Source: Lepisosteus oculatus (lineage: Eukaryota; Chordata; Actinopteri; Semionotiformes; Lepisosteidae). From it: DNA of 64,000 nt. Positions 1-10,215 of this stretch are shown one piece after another (the first letter of the stretch is position 1; each line of letters starts with the position of its first letter). The position numbers and the translations under genes were made by a program. Where the stretch lies: the NCBI RefSeq assembly GCF_040954835.1, contig NC_090696.1, positions 53,040,222 to 53,104,221 of the forward strand, in the 5' to 3' direction. Below the pieces are notes generated by a model that worked only from the letters and a program-made list of their open reading frames with translations, did no database searches and had not been told where the DNA came from.

Positions 1-609
1 AATCCGTGCACGATCAAGGCATAGCTAATTTCAGAACCCCAGGCGCAATTAAGGCCAAACCAGTTCTGGATTACGTGCCTACTTAAGGCACCACTCAAGC
101 TTCAGAACTCCTGTAAGCAATTAATAAGGCATACACCAGTTGTGTAACGCATGTGCACAATACCCCCACTCGTTGCCTGCCAGACCAAATTCTGGGCTTA
201 CAGCCAACCACCCATTACATACACCAGTGTCTTCCCCGGGCCAGAGGTATCCAGAAACTTACATTTACTCCATCATCTCAGGCGATCCTAGCAGGGAGCA
301 GAGACATCCCAATCATTCAGACAAGAGAGTCGGGACTTCTACAAATAAGTTCTGGATCGCAAGGTGATGTTAAACAGATGAGTTTTATTGCACAATGGTA
401 ATGGGGAGAGGTCACGGTGTTAACAGACTTTGGCCAAATGGTCAGTGTTAGGTTTCCTTCCTTGAGAAGGGGGGCATCTGGAATCCTTATCAGTTATCCC
501 CCGTTCCTGCCATAACTCTAAGCCTGGAATGTCTTGTGTCACAAGAAGTCCAGTCCTTGTGCAGAAAGGAATCAGTTAATCCCTTCTTCACACATGATAT
601 CTTTCTTCA
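1..609 (-). mobile_element. ERV copy A: 5' LTR and leader, cut by window edge
   Basis: Positions 341-609 match the LTR of copies B and C, including the shared stretch with the rev-comp AATAAA near 390 and the terminal TTTCTTCA at 602-609. Positions 1-340 match the leader downstream of their LTRs. Orientation is -, so the gag side would lie left of position 1. The end of the leader, the primer binding site and the first bases of the LTR are missing: the sequence jumps from leader (GGGACTTCT, about 338) straight into LTR. This is a deletion relative to copy C. No open gene is present. Confidence 0.8.
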
Positions 610-1074
610 CACCTAAAGCACTGATTTGATTTACCTGGGTATATAGTATCTTGTGCAGATGGACTAGGGTTAGATAACATTTATTGAAAAATTAAACTCT
701 TGTATGGTAATAGAGGATCGCATTTTTGATACTGCTTCTTACAGATTGTCGTGCAGTTCTCCTCAGTAAATGAGTGTCCCAAGTGTTACTCCAAGATAAC
801 ACAGGGGTATGTATTATGATCTATAGTTATTAACCTGTAGGTAGGTCGGTCAGTTCCTTTTCAGGCCATAAGCCCCATGGGGAATGGGGGGCAAGGGCCA
901 CCATTTTTCTCAACCATCCAACACTGGAAGTGGAGGTGATGTGGTTAGTATCATGCTCCGGCCAGCCTATTACCCCCAGAAGGATTAACCCCTGGTACTC
1001 ATTTGGAAAGCAGAGGACCTGGGAGCCACCTGGAAGAAATTAGAGGAAACTAAATCACTTGCTCCTACCTGGAA
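610..1074. other. Unassigned sequence between ERV A and L1 relic
   Basis: No open frame, RNA gene or recognisable repeat end is visible here. It may be 3' sequence of the minus-strand L1 relic beside it, since it lies downstream of that ORF1, but no ORF2 motif is readable. Confidence 0.4.
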
Positions 1075-1149
1075 TTGAAACTGGAATCTTCCTGTCAGGA
1101 GTTAGACCTCCTTGCCATCTGTGCTACCATGGCTCCCATATTAACTATT

Positions 1150-1963
1150 ACACTATATAACTCGTCGTGTCTCTCCTGCCGAGAGGTCCTGGTAAAAAAA
1201 GAGATGGCTACCGTTGTAGGTGACACTGTGCTTTTTCAGCACAGCCCAGAGGATCTCCTCTTTGTAGGGGAAGCAAAGTAATTGCATTAACACAGTTCTA
1301 GGCCGATTAAGGGGGTCAGGAACAGGACCAGGTGATCCATGGGCCCATTCAATATATAGAATTTTATCAGAAGAAAACTCTAGCCATTTCGGTAGCACAG
1401 ACTGGAGGAATTTGACAAGCAGTGTAGAACCCTCCAAGTTCTAAGGTCTACAATTGTCATGTTTTTGTGCCGCCCCGTTTTCCAGATCATCAATTTTATT
1501 ATGCATCTTCTCAATTTGCCATTTCAAATCTTTCAGTTGGCTTTTGTGAGTTTTTCCAGCATCTTCTATTGTGGAGATTCGATTTTTGGCTTCTGCCATC
1601 TGCTCCTCAGTAAAGTAACTAATTCTGTTAAATTAGTTAGGGACCTGTGCAGTGAGCTGATTGAGACAGCAATTGAGTCGAGTCGACCAGAACCATTATA
1701 GGTTTTAATGATTATGCATTTTCGAGAGGTGTGCTCTGAAAGATACGCAGGGAGGATTTAATAAGTTTCCATTGTGGGAAAGCTCCACCACCAAGGACTT
1801 CTAGAGCTCCACCAAGACTGACTGTAGTGTCCCCAAATCTGGCACCTTCAACAGAAACATCTAAAGAGTGGGAAGTTTTGTCCTTCTGTTCTTTTTTCTT
1901 TGAGGTATTCCTCAAGTGTTTGAAAAAAAGTGGAAAATCTTGCACCTCCTGTGTCCCTGACAT
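1150..1963 (-). pseudogene. L1-type LINE ORF1 relic
   Basis: On the - strand the broken frames give the ORF1p order: a charged N-terminus beginning MSGTQEVQDF near 1963, a coiled coil around 1610-1450 (EEQMAEAKNR, then a DDLEN motif), and an RRM/C-terminal part at 1437-1153. That last part contains RPRTVL and FFYQDLSAGETRR, the block typical of L1 ORF1 (transposase_22-like). ORF1p is an RNA-binding trimer that coats L1 RNA. Stops and shifts split it into at least three frames, so it is a dead copy. The part from 2086 to 1963 is open as well and is probably the former 5' UTR. Assignment rests on the coiled coil plus RRM/CTD motifs. Confidence 0.7.
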
Positions 1964-2090
1964 ATTAGGAAAATTAATCATTGGTAAAAATAGTAATAGA
2001 AAAAAATTAAACGGAGGAGATTTAATAAAATAAAGAAAAGGTGGAGCGGATCTCAAACTCAAGCGGCCATCTTTCATTGGGTCCATGACA

Positions 2091-2950
2091 CCCTCCGAGT
2101 AAACAGGTTTAAATTAAAAATAGCTTGCTGTCCTGTTATTTTAGGAAATTCTGATTTACTTTATTGGGGAATCCTGAGACTTAAAAAGCAATTTTTACTT
2201 AGTGATGCCTTTTAGATAATTAGAGAGACAGATTCTAATTCACTTCCAGGTTATAGTAAGGGAGATAAGGACTTCTGGATGCTATTTAGAATGCAGGATA
2301 TTTCTGCTGTTGGACTGTTTAGATATTACAGTATATAGGTTTTTAGCTTTATGGGTGAGCACTCTGGGTTTTCTGGGTCTTCGCAATGCCTCAGGTCATA
2401 AAGATGCTTTATATTGTAAATAGTGCAACTGGTGTATGTGTTTTTTGTTAATGTTATGTGTTGTCAAGTTTTTATTGACTTGTTAATAAATATTTGTTTG
2501 CCCAAGTTTGCCTCTGAATGTCAGAGCTCTGCCAGAAAACAAATAACTTACTATACATGCCTCAAATTATGCCTACCACTTGGGTATATCTTTGACATTC
2601 AGGGTTATTTTTTATATTAATTATTCTATTTCAGGTCTCCATTAGCTGAAACCCTTCTATTTGTAACAATGGATTTATCTTAACTTTGGAAATCATCCCA
2701 TAACTATTTTCACTTAGACCATAGCACACTGTGATGAATTTCAGATTTATCTGTGGAGATTTTAGTATTTTCTTTACACTTAATTTGATCTTCTTGAGAA
2801 ACTTGTCTTAGTCTACATTTTCCTTTCTTGTTCATATCTTTGTGTGTGATTTATTTGTACTGGTATTATGCACAGTATCTGCCCTCCAGGAGCCTGTGTC
2901 CTGGGAGTGGAACATCAACACACCTCCACGCCTTTTCAGAAGCCTAATCT
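2091..2950. other. AT-rich stretch with no recognised feature
   Basis: Both strands are rich in stops. I see no repeat ends, RNA gene or splice-bounded exon that I can support. It may include 5' parts of the neighbouring L1 relic. Confidence 0.4.
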
Positions 2951-3289
2951 TTGTCACTGGAGTGTGTGAAGGAGAGCACAAGGTCCCTCTCACTGGACTC
3001 CCTCAGGGTTCCAGATGATTTTGGACTTCCCGAGGAGTACATCTGCTCTTTGCTCGAGAGGAGGTTGCAAGTAGATGCAGCGGCAATGCTTGTTAATAAT
3101 ACAGAATTAAGTGTTGCTGTGCTTTCCCAAATGAGGCCCCATCTCTCTCTTCATCTCTGTGGTGCAGCCACAGAGAAACTATTCATGCAGGCTGATTTAA
3201 GGTTTCTTTTGATAAGGGACACCTCCCAAATGGGGATGCACTTATCTAAGCCTGGCTATCATGATCAATGGTCATCCATTGGTGCCTAG
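2951..3289 (+). CDS. Orphan 112-residue open frame, unknown
   Basis: This is an ATG-started frame of 112 residues (MSLECVKEST... ending DQWSSIGA). Its base composition is more even than the AT-rich sequence just left of it. There is a leucine-rich middle (EEYICSLLERRL) and no signal peptide, membrane segment or motif I recognise. It ends two bases before the proposed start of an LTR-like block. It could be a host exon, a 3' accessory frame of an old retrovirus, or chance. A possible splice acceptor (TATGCACAG) lies upstream near 2875. No function is assigned. Confidence 0.25.
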   Translation: MSLECVKESTRSLSLDSLRVPDDFGLPEEYICSLLERRLQVDAAAMLVNNTELSVAVLSQMRPHLSLHLCGAATEKLFMQADLRFLLIRDTSQMGMHLSKPGYHDQWSSIGA

Positions 3290-3291
3290 CT

Positions 3292-4154
3292 GTCTAGGGA
3301 GTGTCAGATTGACATCTGGACTGCATTCCTAAGTGTCAGGAGTAAGTGACTCATATCTCACCTTGATCAACCAATCAGGGACTGGTAGGGCCGAGTAACC
3401 CACGTGGGTCTCTGATGCCCATTAAACTTTCAGCCAATGAACGAGCTGAAGTTCCTCCAGGTAAAAACAGGCAACACAGAGAGCCTGGGAGATTCAGTAA
3501 GATTCAGAAGGGATTCAGTGAGAATTCTGTGGACTGTTCTAAAGGGAATTCAAAGGAGAATTCCAGGGCAGGACGGCCCAGGTGCAGAAGGCTCCCAAGG
3601 GCAGGACAGTCTCGCAGAGCGCCTCCTGACCATCCTGAGACTCAGCCCAGACAACCACGGAATGGCCAGTGTGTCCGAGTGCCAGAACTTTCCTTTGTTC
3701 TAAGAGTCTAGAGCAGAGGTTGCCAGAGAGTAACCAGAGGATCCACCCGAGATTAGCATCAGCAGCAAGCCTCGTGAACAGGTCTGAACTGTGGACAGCT
3801 GAAACAGTATTCAGAACTAGCTTCATCAGGAACGAACCGGTCCTCTTCCTGACCTGCTGGGACCCACATTCATCTTTTCTCCTGTGCACAAACTTTGCTA
3901 GTTAAAGCCAACACTAACTAGCCGGTCAGTAGAGCATCAGCAGCGCACCGTCGCAAGCCGAACAGTATAGCCTGGCACGGAGGCCGAGAGCGTGGATTGG
4001 ACAGCAACAAGCCTGCAACTCTTTCTTTGTGCCCACAGGAGATTGGATGAGTATTCAACTTCAATGCATTACTGCTCGAGAATTCAATTGTTATCCCAAC
4101 CAGTTGATATCAATTTAATTCCTAAGAGTTATGTACTTGTTTTGAGTATCTAAT
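3292..4154 (+). mobile_element. LTR-like block, left part (interrupted by ERV B)
   Basis: The block starts at a TGTCTAGGG that could be an LTR end. It carries two CCAAT boxes (CCAATCAGGG near 3371 and GCCAATGAAC near 3433) and is GC-richer than its surroundings. Copy B is inserted at 4154/12470. The block continues at 12470-12819, where AATAAA, a GT-rich stretch, a terminal ACA and a tRNA-Asn-like primer site follow. Together the two parts make about 1.2 kb, a plausible long LTR. The left boundary is a guess and no second copy is available for comparison. Confidence 0.35.
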
Positions 4155-4563
4155 TGTTGTAACAGAAGAAATAAGGTTCTTGATCCCGAGATGAAGTAAA
4201 ACAGATGAGTTTATTGCATGCAAGAAACAATAAAGCCGAAGTCTTGTTTCCCGCAAGAAACAACAAAACCGAAGTATTGTTCCCCGTACTGTTACAAACT
4301 TTTGGGTTATATACAGTTTTCTTCTCCGTTTCTGACGTCACTTGGTCTGATGGTAAAGAGGGGGGTTCATGGTATTTGGCCAGTTTATGATGTTCTGGGC
4401 AAATGGTCAGTTTAACATTACACCCAGGGGGGTTCCTAGCTGGCATCTGCAATCCTTATCAGTTAACCCTCTTTCCTGCCATAAACCCCTGCTTGTGACT
4501 TGGAAGTCTAAACCCCCTACAGAAAAGATTAAATTCAAACCCCCGTCTTCACATCTTTCTTCA
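4155..4563 (-). repeat. ERV B 3' LTR
   Basis: Bounded by TGTTGTAACAG and CTTTCTTCA on the + strand. On the transcribed - strand it contains a TATA box (rev-comp at 4308-4315) and AATAAA (rev-comp TTTATT at 4210-4215), giving a U3-R-U5 layout with a short R. Between these two signals is an imperfect 33-bp tandem duplication (4220-4252 and 4253-4285) that is single in copy C. Confidence 0.93.
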
Positions 4564-4573
4564 TTCCCCCCTT
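4564..4573 (-). other. ERV B polypurine tract
   Basis: On the - strand AAGGGGGGAA directly abuts the 3' LTR. This is the expected place and composition of the plus-strand DNA primer in reverse transcription, and it confirms the orientation. Confidence 0.8.
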
Positions 4574-4606
4574 ATAAAATATGGCATACGTCAGTGTAGC
4601 CTATTT

Positions 4607-5921
4607 TTATACATACAATGTCAGGGCAGATCTTTCCTTTCTTGGCGAACAGGTATGTATTGCCATGACATTGTACGTTCCACGGTTATGGCAAGATGTG
4701 ATACATGTTTTTGTGCACGTGATGATTACAATTATACATATAAACAATACTATTCCTACAAATAAACACTGTAAAAAAGTTCCGCCCCAGGCCCCAAACA
4801 CAGACTTTACCCAAGATCCAATTCCCCAATTTTCAGTATAATAGTCCTGATATTTCTGTCCCTCATTGTAAATGTGTTGGGCCAGATCTGAGATGTGCTC
4901 AGAATTATCAGGGATATATGTGCAGCATTCAGTGCCAATTACTGCACAAGTTCCTCCTTGGGCCGCCAGTACATAATCTAAAGCTAGTCGGTTCTGCATG
5001 GCCACTGTTCTGAGGGCTACCATCTCATCATTAACAGCCTTCAGACTAGATGAGGTAGAATTTGCTAATTCTTCTAAAGTCGAAGCCATTTGAATTAACT
5101 CTCGACTCAGAAAGTTCATGCCGGCTTGTGGAAATATTATACCTAAATAATATTCCCAATCAGCCAATTTTCTTTGTGGTCTGTGGTTAGGTCCGAAGGG
5201 GGTGTGGGTTTGAACACGGATATGAGGAACCACATATCCTAAATAACATGAGCCAGACCACTGGGCTGGCAACCATGGGTAGGCTCGTTTTCCACAAATG
5301 AAATATGTTCCGTTTGGCGCTCCCCATGCCTCTGAAAATAAGAAACTTATACCGAATTGTGGGGTGTGCCGATCCCATCCTGGAATTTGGAAGGTAGAGG
5401 TGGATATATTTGCAGCGATGGTAAGGTTGCAATGACTCCATCCAACCAAGTGCAGACCATTAGTGTGCTGAAAACATATGTTTCCCTCACGTTCCTTATT
5501 TAGAGTCAGGTATGGTGGTGTATGGCTTCTGTTATATTTAGGAGCGTAAGAGCCTGTGAAACTCGTGGGCTCTAAGCCTCGCTCCTGTAGATATTGTAAT
5601 GTTGTGCAGGTTAAAGTCGTGTTATGGCAACCCCCATAGTTTGTCATATTAAAATCTCCTTAATTTATCCCTCCAAATGATCATGCCTATGACTTCCTCG
5701 AGACGCCAAGGAATGGCTCCCATAGGAAGTCCTCCCTGTACATATTTGGGTAATGCGGCACACACCCAGCAGGCACTTTGGTTGGTTTTCTTAGCTGTCA
5801 GATAGGAGAGGCCTAAAAAGGAATTAATTCCATGTTCTCCTTTGTGGGAGAGATGATCATTAATCCCTGCGGAACATAGTTCTACAGCAACAATTATCAT
5901 TATTGACAGAAATGATTTCAT
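4607..5921 (-). pseudogene. env: ERV B env, split by a frameshift
   Basis: Retroviral envelope glycoprotein in two frames: 5921-5649 (N-terminal SU with a hydrophobic signal peptide and a CWVC motif) and 5647-4607 (rest of SU plus TM). The TM part shows the gamma-type hallmarks: an immunosuppressive-domain-like segment (MQNRLALDYVLAAQGG), a C-x6-CC motif, a membrane span (FVGIVLFICIIVIIT) and a short tail. A minimal R-x-x-R site (RPQR) lies before TM. The total is about 436 codons, short for a gammaretrovirus env. The env ATG overlaps the pol stop as ATGA (5921-5918). The two parts are out of phase around 5648, so this copy should not give a full-length protein. Normal expression of such env is from a spliced mRNA. 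Confidence 0.88.
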
Positions 5922-8900
5922 TCTGGGTCTGGGGATGAGGCTTGTCGGCAGTGTGACGCGTGGATCCAACGATCTTTTCCTTCCACTCGAACCGCAGACT
6001 CGGTTGTCAACAGGATCTGGTAGGGTCCGTCCCACCTGGGCTGGAGAACCTGTGAAGGAAATTTCCTGATCCACACCCACTCTCCTGGGATGAGGTCGTG
6101 CCCTCCTTCAGGTGGTGGTCCCCACGCCTCCAGGACCTGCTCACGGGCTCCTTGGGTGGCCTCTGTCAGCAACTTGCAATACTGTAACAGAGAATCAGTT
6201 AGTATACTCAAGCCTACTCTGTCATGTCCTGGAGAGTCACTCAGTCTCATGGGACGCCCCGTGATCACCTCAAACGGGCTCAGCCCCACTATTCGATTTG
6301 TCCCAGCCCGGATGCTGCACAGTACGGCGGGCAATGCATCCACCCAGGGGATCCCTCCCAAGTGGTACTTTGTCAATTTAGCTTTCAAAGTCCGGTTCAC
6401 CCGTTCCACCATGCCGGAGGACTGCGGATGATGAGGGCAATGCAAGTCCCATTTGATCCCTAGTAGGTCTGCCACCACCTGACACACTTTTCCAGTAAAA
6501 TGTGTGCCCTGGTCTGAGTCTAAGCGACACGGGAGTCCCCATCGGGGAATTACTTCTGTCACGAGATATTTGGCAGTTGTCTGCGCAGTCTCTCGTTTGA
6601 CAGGGACAGCCTCCACCCATCTAGAAAACTGGTCCACCATCACTAGGAGGCCTGTTTTCCCTTTACAGGGTGGCAGTGAACAATAGTCTATTTGCCAGTG
6701 TCTAAAGGGTCCCTCGGGTGCAGGACGTCGAAGATTAGGAGCCCGAACCGGCGGTGCTCCAGAGGCTTTTTGGCACTCTCCACAGCGTTGTACCACATCA
6801 GCTGCGAAGGGTGTGAAGCCTGTGCCCACCCAGCTCTGAGCAAAGCGTCGAGTCATTTGGCTAACACCTGGGTGCCCTGTGGAGTGTATTTGCTGTGCCA
6901 GGTAGGGCATTAGTTGCTTGGGACAGGCGGGTCTGCCTGTACGCTGGCACCTCCAGGTCCCATCCTTCTGCAGCCCCACATTGCGTTCCATCCAGGTCCA
7001 TTTCTCAATCCTTGGAGCCTGGGCCTGGAGCTCGCTGAGCTGTTCCGTCCAGAGTGCCTGTATGTTCACTGTGCAAACTGAAATAATCTGAAGAGGTTTT
7101 TCTATAGCCCACTCCTCCCATTGCCCCAGGGCAGCTTGACGTGCTGTCCAGTCTGCTAGCTTATTGCCCCTGGCCTCGGGAGTGTCCTCTCTGCTGTGGC
7201 CCTTACATTTGACTACAGCTACCTGCTTTGGGAGTTGGAGAGCCGCAAGCAGCTCAGACACCAGATCTGCATTCTTTACCGGAGTGCCAGCAGAGGTTAA
7301 AAAATCCCTATTACTCCATAACCTTCCAAAATCATGGCATACTCCAAATGCGTATCGTGAGTCTGTGTATATTGTGGTGGTCTTGCCTTTTGCTAATTTA
7401 CAGGCTTCCACCAAAGCTTTCAGTTCAGCTCGCTGTGCTGACGTGGGTACCTCAAATCTTCCCCCACATTGGATATCATGTTCTGTAGTCACAGCCCAAC
7501 CCGCTTTCCTCTCCCCACTAGAATTTATGAATGAAGTTCCATCAGTGAAGAGGATGAGGTCTTCATTCCTTAGTGGTTGCTCGGCTATTTTGATGCCCTC
7601 ATCTTCTCCCATTGCCCAAACATCACAGCTGTGTTCTAACATGTAGGCTTCTGATGGGTCAGGTAACAATGTGGCTGGATTAAGAGCTCCTTCACGTTCA
7701 ATGGTAATATTTGGAGCCTCTAACAAGACCTGCCACTTGCTCCATCGTATCGCATTAACCTGACTGACCCGATTCAGGGACATGAGGGTGTGTACCGCAT
7801 GTGGGCATCGAACAATCAGTTGTTGATCTAGCACTATGTTATTGACTGCCTGTACTGCTAGACAGACGGCCTGAACGGCTCGTAGACATGGTCCCCAGCC
7901 CCTGGCTACCTCGTCCAAGGATCCAGAGTAATACCCTACCGGGCGGTACCTACACCCATGTTCCTGTGTTAGTACAGCTGTCCAAAATCCATTCTTTTCA
8001 CTTACGTAGAGGTAGAATGGTTGATCTGTCTGAGGAAACCCCAATGCAGGAGCCTGTAACAGAGCTTGTTTTAAATCATTAAAAGCATGTTCAGCTTCAG
8101 GACTCCAAGCAATAGGATCAAGGGACCTCCCTCCCCCCTTTAATAGGTCTGTAAGTGGTTTGGCCCTTTCAGAAAAAGCATCAACCCAATTTCTATTGAA
8201 ATTGCACAGACCCAGAAATGATCGGAGCTCTCTCACCGTATTGGGACTAGGGTGTGTTCGGATTGCCTGGGCCCGATCTTCTGTCAATTCCCTTTTTCCC
8301 TGACTAATCTTTTGTCCCAAGTAAATTACGGTGTCTAGGCATAACTGTGCTTTGCTATAACTAGCCTTGTGTCCTTTTTTAACCAAATGGTTGAGAATAA
8401 TTTGGAGGTCCTTCTTGTGGGTTTCCTCGTCAGGAGACGCGATTAAAATATCATCCACATATTGGATAACGACGGAGGACACTTGAGGCAGCTCCCGGAG
8501 ATGCCTCCGAAGTGTCATGTGATACACGGTGGGGCTGTTATGAAACCCCTGTGGTAACCTGGTCCAAGTATATTGTTCTCCATCTACAACAAAGGCGAAC
8601 CAATCTTGTACCTCTGGGTGTAGCGGAACAGACCAGAACCCATTAGCCATGTCAATTACTGAAAACACCTGGTGCTCAGGGGTCAGTAGTTGAAAAATAG
8701 CAGAGGGGTCTGCTACTAAGGGGGTGAGACGGTTGATGTGTTGATTAGCTTTTGAGTAATCAACTGTGAATCGCCATGCTCCGCTGGCTTTCTTTACGGG
8801 CCATATTGGACTGTTGCTTGTACTATGTGTTTTTCGTACAATGCCTTGAGTCAATAGTTTTTGTATTACTGGTCGAACCCCTTCCTCCGCCTCTTTGTTG

Positions 8901-9133
8901 ATTTTATATGGCTTTGTGTATGGCGGGGATTTCCCAGTAAATGTGGCGGGTTCCATATCCAGAAGCCCGCATTCGTCCTTATCCATAGTCCAAATTGGAT
9001 GCCCTTTTAGTTCGTCTTTTTGGAGGGACCAGATGTTTACCTCCACCCTCTCTTCATGTACGGTTAATGTAACCCCTTGTAGGTATTTCAGAGCATCCCA
9101 TCCCAACAGATCTGGGGTAGATCCTACCCACAT
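5918..9133 (-). CDS. pol: ERV B pol: RT-RNase H-integrase
   Basis: A single open frame of 1071 codons with gamma-like Pol. RT has D161 (VIDMANGFW) and YVDD at 225-228. RNase H has D531, E570, D591 and D661. Integrase has an HHCC zinc site (H750, H754, C784, C787), a catalytic D816/D874/E910 with 35-residue spacing, and a C-terminal GPY-type segment (WDGPYQILL). These enzymes copy the RNA genome into DNA and insert it. All catalytic residues I checked are present. The frame begins in mid-polyprotein: the true N-terminus is the protease in another frame (codon phases 0 and 1), so a frameshift near 9124-9133 cuts RT from protease in this copy. The stop overlaps the env ATG. Confidence 0.93.
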   Translation of the reverse strand: MWVGSTPDLLGWDALKYLQGVTLTVHEERVEVNIWSLQKDELKGHPIWTMDKDECGLLDMEPATFTGKSPPYTKPYKINKEAEEGVRPVIQKLLTQGIVRKTHSTSNSPIWPVKKASGAWRFTVDYSKANQHINRLTPLVADPSAIFQLLTPEHQVFSVIDMANGFWSVPLHPEVQDWFAFVVDGEQYTWTRLPQGFHNSPTVYHMTLRRHLRELPQVSSVVIQYVDDILIASPDEETHKKDLQIILNHLVKKGHKASYSKAQLCLDTVIYLGQKISQGKRELTEDRAQAIRTHPSPNTVRELRSFLGLCNFNRNWVDAFSERAKPLTDLLKGGGRSLDPIAWSPEAEHAFNDLKQALLQAPALGFPQTDQPFYLYVSEKNGFWTAVLTQEHGCRYRPVGYYSGSLDEVARGWGPCLRAVQAVCLAVQAVNNIVLDQQLIVRCPHAVHTLMSLNRVSQVNAIRWSKWQVLLEAPNITIEREGALNPATLLPDPSEAYMLEHSCDVWAMGEDEGIKIAEQPLRNEDLILFTDGTSFINSSGERKAGWAVTTEHDIQCGGRFEVPTSAQRAELKALVEACKLAKGKTTTIYTDSRYAFGVCHDFGRLWSNRDFLTSAGTPVKNADLVSELLAALQLPKQVAVVKCKGHSREDTPEARGNKLADWTARQAALGQWEEWAIEKPLQIISVCTVNIQALWTEQLSELQAQAPRIEKWTWMERNVGLQKDGTWRCQRTGRPACPKQLMPYLAQQIHSTGHPGVSQMTRRFAQSWVGTGFTPFAADVVQRCGECQKASGAPPVRAPNLRRPAPEGPFRHWQIDYCSLPPCKGKTGLLVMVDQFSRWVEAVPVKRETAQTTAKYLVTEVIPRWGLPCRLDSDQGTHFTGKVCQVVADLLGIKWDLHCPHHPQSSGMVERVNRTLKAKLTKYHLGGIPWVDALPAVLCSIRAGTNRIVGLSPFEVITGRPMRLSDSPGHDRVGLSILTDSLLQYCKLLTEATQGAREQVLEAWGPPPEGGHDLIPGEWVWIRKFPSQVLQPRWDGPYQILLTTESAVRVEGKDRWIHASHCRQASSPDPE

Positions 9134-9413
9134 GAGGTAGCATTAAATGTTACCTCTCCATCTCCTAGTCTAATCTTGAGTTCTTGAGTTTCTCTGAGTG
9201 TTATTCGATTACCCCCTACACCAGTGGCCTCCAGCTCCTTCCCTGTGAACATGACACCACACCGTTTGGCTGACTGTTCAGATAAACACGATAATTGAGC
9301 CCCAGTGTCCCATAAAAGTGACATTTGAATCCCATTAATCGTGCATTGTAATTTGAGCTCTTTTTCACTCAGTTCCTGAGATAGGCGTAGGGAGGCCACT
9401 AGGGGGAGTCCTA
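9124..9413 (-). CDS. pro: ERV B protease (pro), 3' end frameshifted
   Basis: An aspartic protease frame with the catalytic motif LLWDTGAQLS. It is open up to the gag stop and lies in the -1 frame relative to gag. It has no convincing ATG near its start, as expected for a protein made by ribosomal frameshifting from gag. A GTG at 9399-9397 is the first start-like codon. The frame runs out at 9124, where the continuing protease/RT sequence is found in the pol frame. This is a mutation of this copy. Confidence 0.85.
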
Positions 9414-10178
9414 GTTTAAAAGCTCCCTGATAGCGCGTTTGTCTGCTTCGCTCAGATCCTGTAATTGTGACAACAGGTTTTTTTGCCCCTCTCGATTCGA
9501 GGGATTGAAAGGGGGATCTCGGTATCTTCCAAACCTGCCCTCACTGGCTAATCGCTTTTTGCAATTCTTTTGCCAATGTCCGAAATTTTTACAATAATGG
9601 CACCGAGTTGTAATTTCGCTTTTTGGATTTAGTCGGGTGTCCGGGCCAGTTCCACCCTTCAGTATGGGAGGTGTCCACCCTGTTTGTATTGCCCGCACCT
9701 TAGCATACATATTTCTCTCGATTTGCCGTGCCATTTTAACTATTTCCTCAAATTGTTTAGTCGTATCTTGCCCTATTTCGGGCTCTTTTAACTGAAGGGC
9801 TTTGGCTATATCAGGCTTAAGACCGCCCAAATAAATTTGTTTAATTACAGCAGAGGCGTCGCTATTCACATCATCTTCGTCACTTAGTCCTGAGCATTCC
9901 AGCCAGAGTGTGACGAAGCGGTCAGTGAAGTCAGCCACATCCTCGCTTTCTTTTTGCTGACACGCAGATATCTTTTTCCAATCTGTTTTTGGCGGATAAT
10001 TTTGTTTAAGCCATCGCCAAACCCATTCCCATCGCCCTCCCCTGCCGTTATCCTCACACAATTGTTTAAGTTCTCCGACACGCTTTTCCCCTGTCCTTCT
10101 GAGGATCATAGCGGCAGTCAGGGGGGAGATACCATAAGTATCTTTTAATTCCTGAAGCGCACTCCAGGTTCGCTGCAT
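9411..10178 (-). CDS. gag: ERV B gag: capsid-nucleocapsid part
   Basis: An open frame of 255 codons for the C-terminal part of Gag. Residues 1 to about 150 look like a capsid (tryptophan-rich WEWVWRWLKQ segment, then KESEDVADFTDRF, resembling the major homology area). Residues 193-206 form one CCHC zinc knuckle (CHYCKNFGHWQKNC) for RNA packaging. A single knuckle fits gamma-like retroviruses. The C-terminus is charged. The first ATG here is internal: the same frame is open further upstream to about 10240, where a frameshift separates it from the linker frame. Confidence 0.88.
   Translation of the reverse strand: MQRTWSALQELKDTYGISPLTAAMILRRTGEKRVGELKQLCEDNGRGGRWEWVWRWLKQNYPPKTDWKKISACQQKESEDVADFTDRFVTLWLECSGLSDEDDVNSDASAVIKQIYLGGLKPDIAKALQLKEPEIGQDTTKQFEEIVKMARQIERNMYAKVRAIQTGWTPPILKGGTGPDTRLNPKSEITTRCHYCKNFGHWQKNCKKRLASEGRFGRYRDPPFNPSNREGQKNLLSQLQDLSEADKRAIRELLN
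9414..9420 (-). promoter_or_regulatory. Candidate -1 frameshift site U UUA AAC at gag/pro
   Basis: In the gag frame the last codons are CTT TTA AAC TAG, which forms the X XXY YYZ heptamer TTTAAAC immediately before the stop at 9413-9411. Slipping back one base gives CTA GGA CTC..., which reads straight into protease. Gag readthrough would fail because a second in-frame TAG follows three codons after the first. Downstream, a CTAGG/CCTAG pair and a CTCAG/CTGAG hairpin could form, though I cannot model a pseudoknot. Confidence 0.8.
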
Positions 10179-10215
10179 CCCTAATTTTGGGTGCGGTACT
10201 TCTCTAGCCCACCGG

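Noticed and set aside
1712..2086. Frame with a hydrophobic N-terminus that looked like a foamy-virus Env leader
   Set aside because: It is continuous with L1 ORF1 coiled-coil and RRM segments further along the - strand; the hydrophobic part is better explained as former 5' UTR.
3415..3905. Overlapping open frames of 78-116 codons on both strands
   Set aside because: They overlap each other in several phases inside the LTR-like block and show no motif; this is expected in a GC-richer stretch.
4205..4600. Open frames in the ERV B LTRs (also 12107-12468)
   Set aside because: They repeat exactly in both LTRs and lie over promoter and poly(A) elements; shadows of the LTR.
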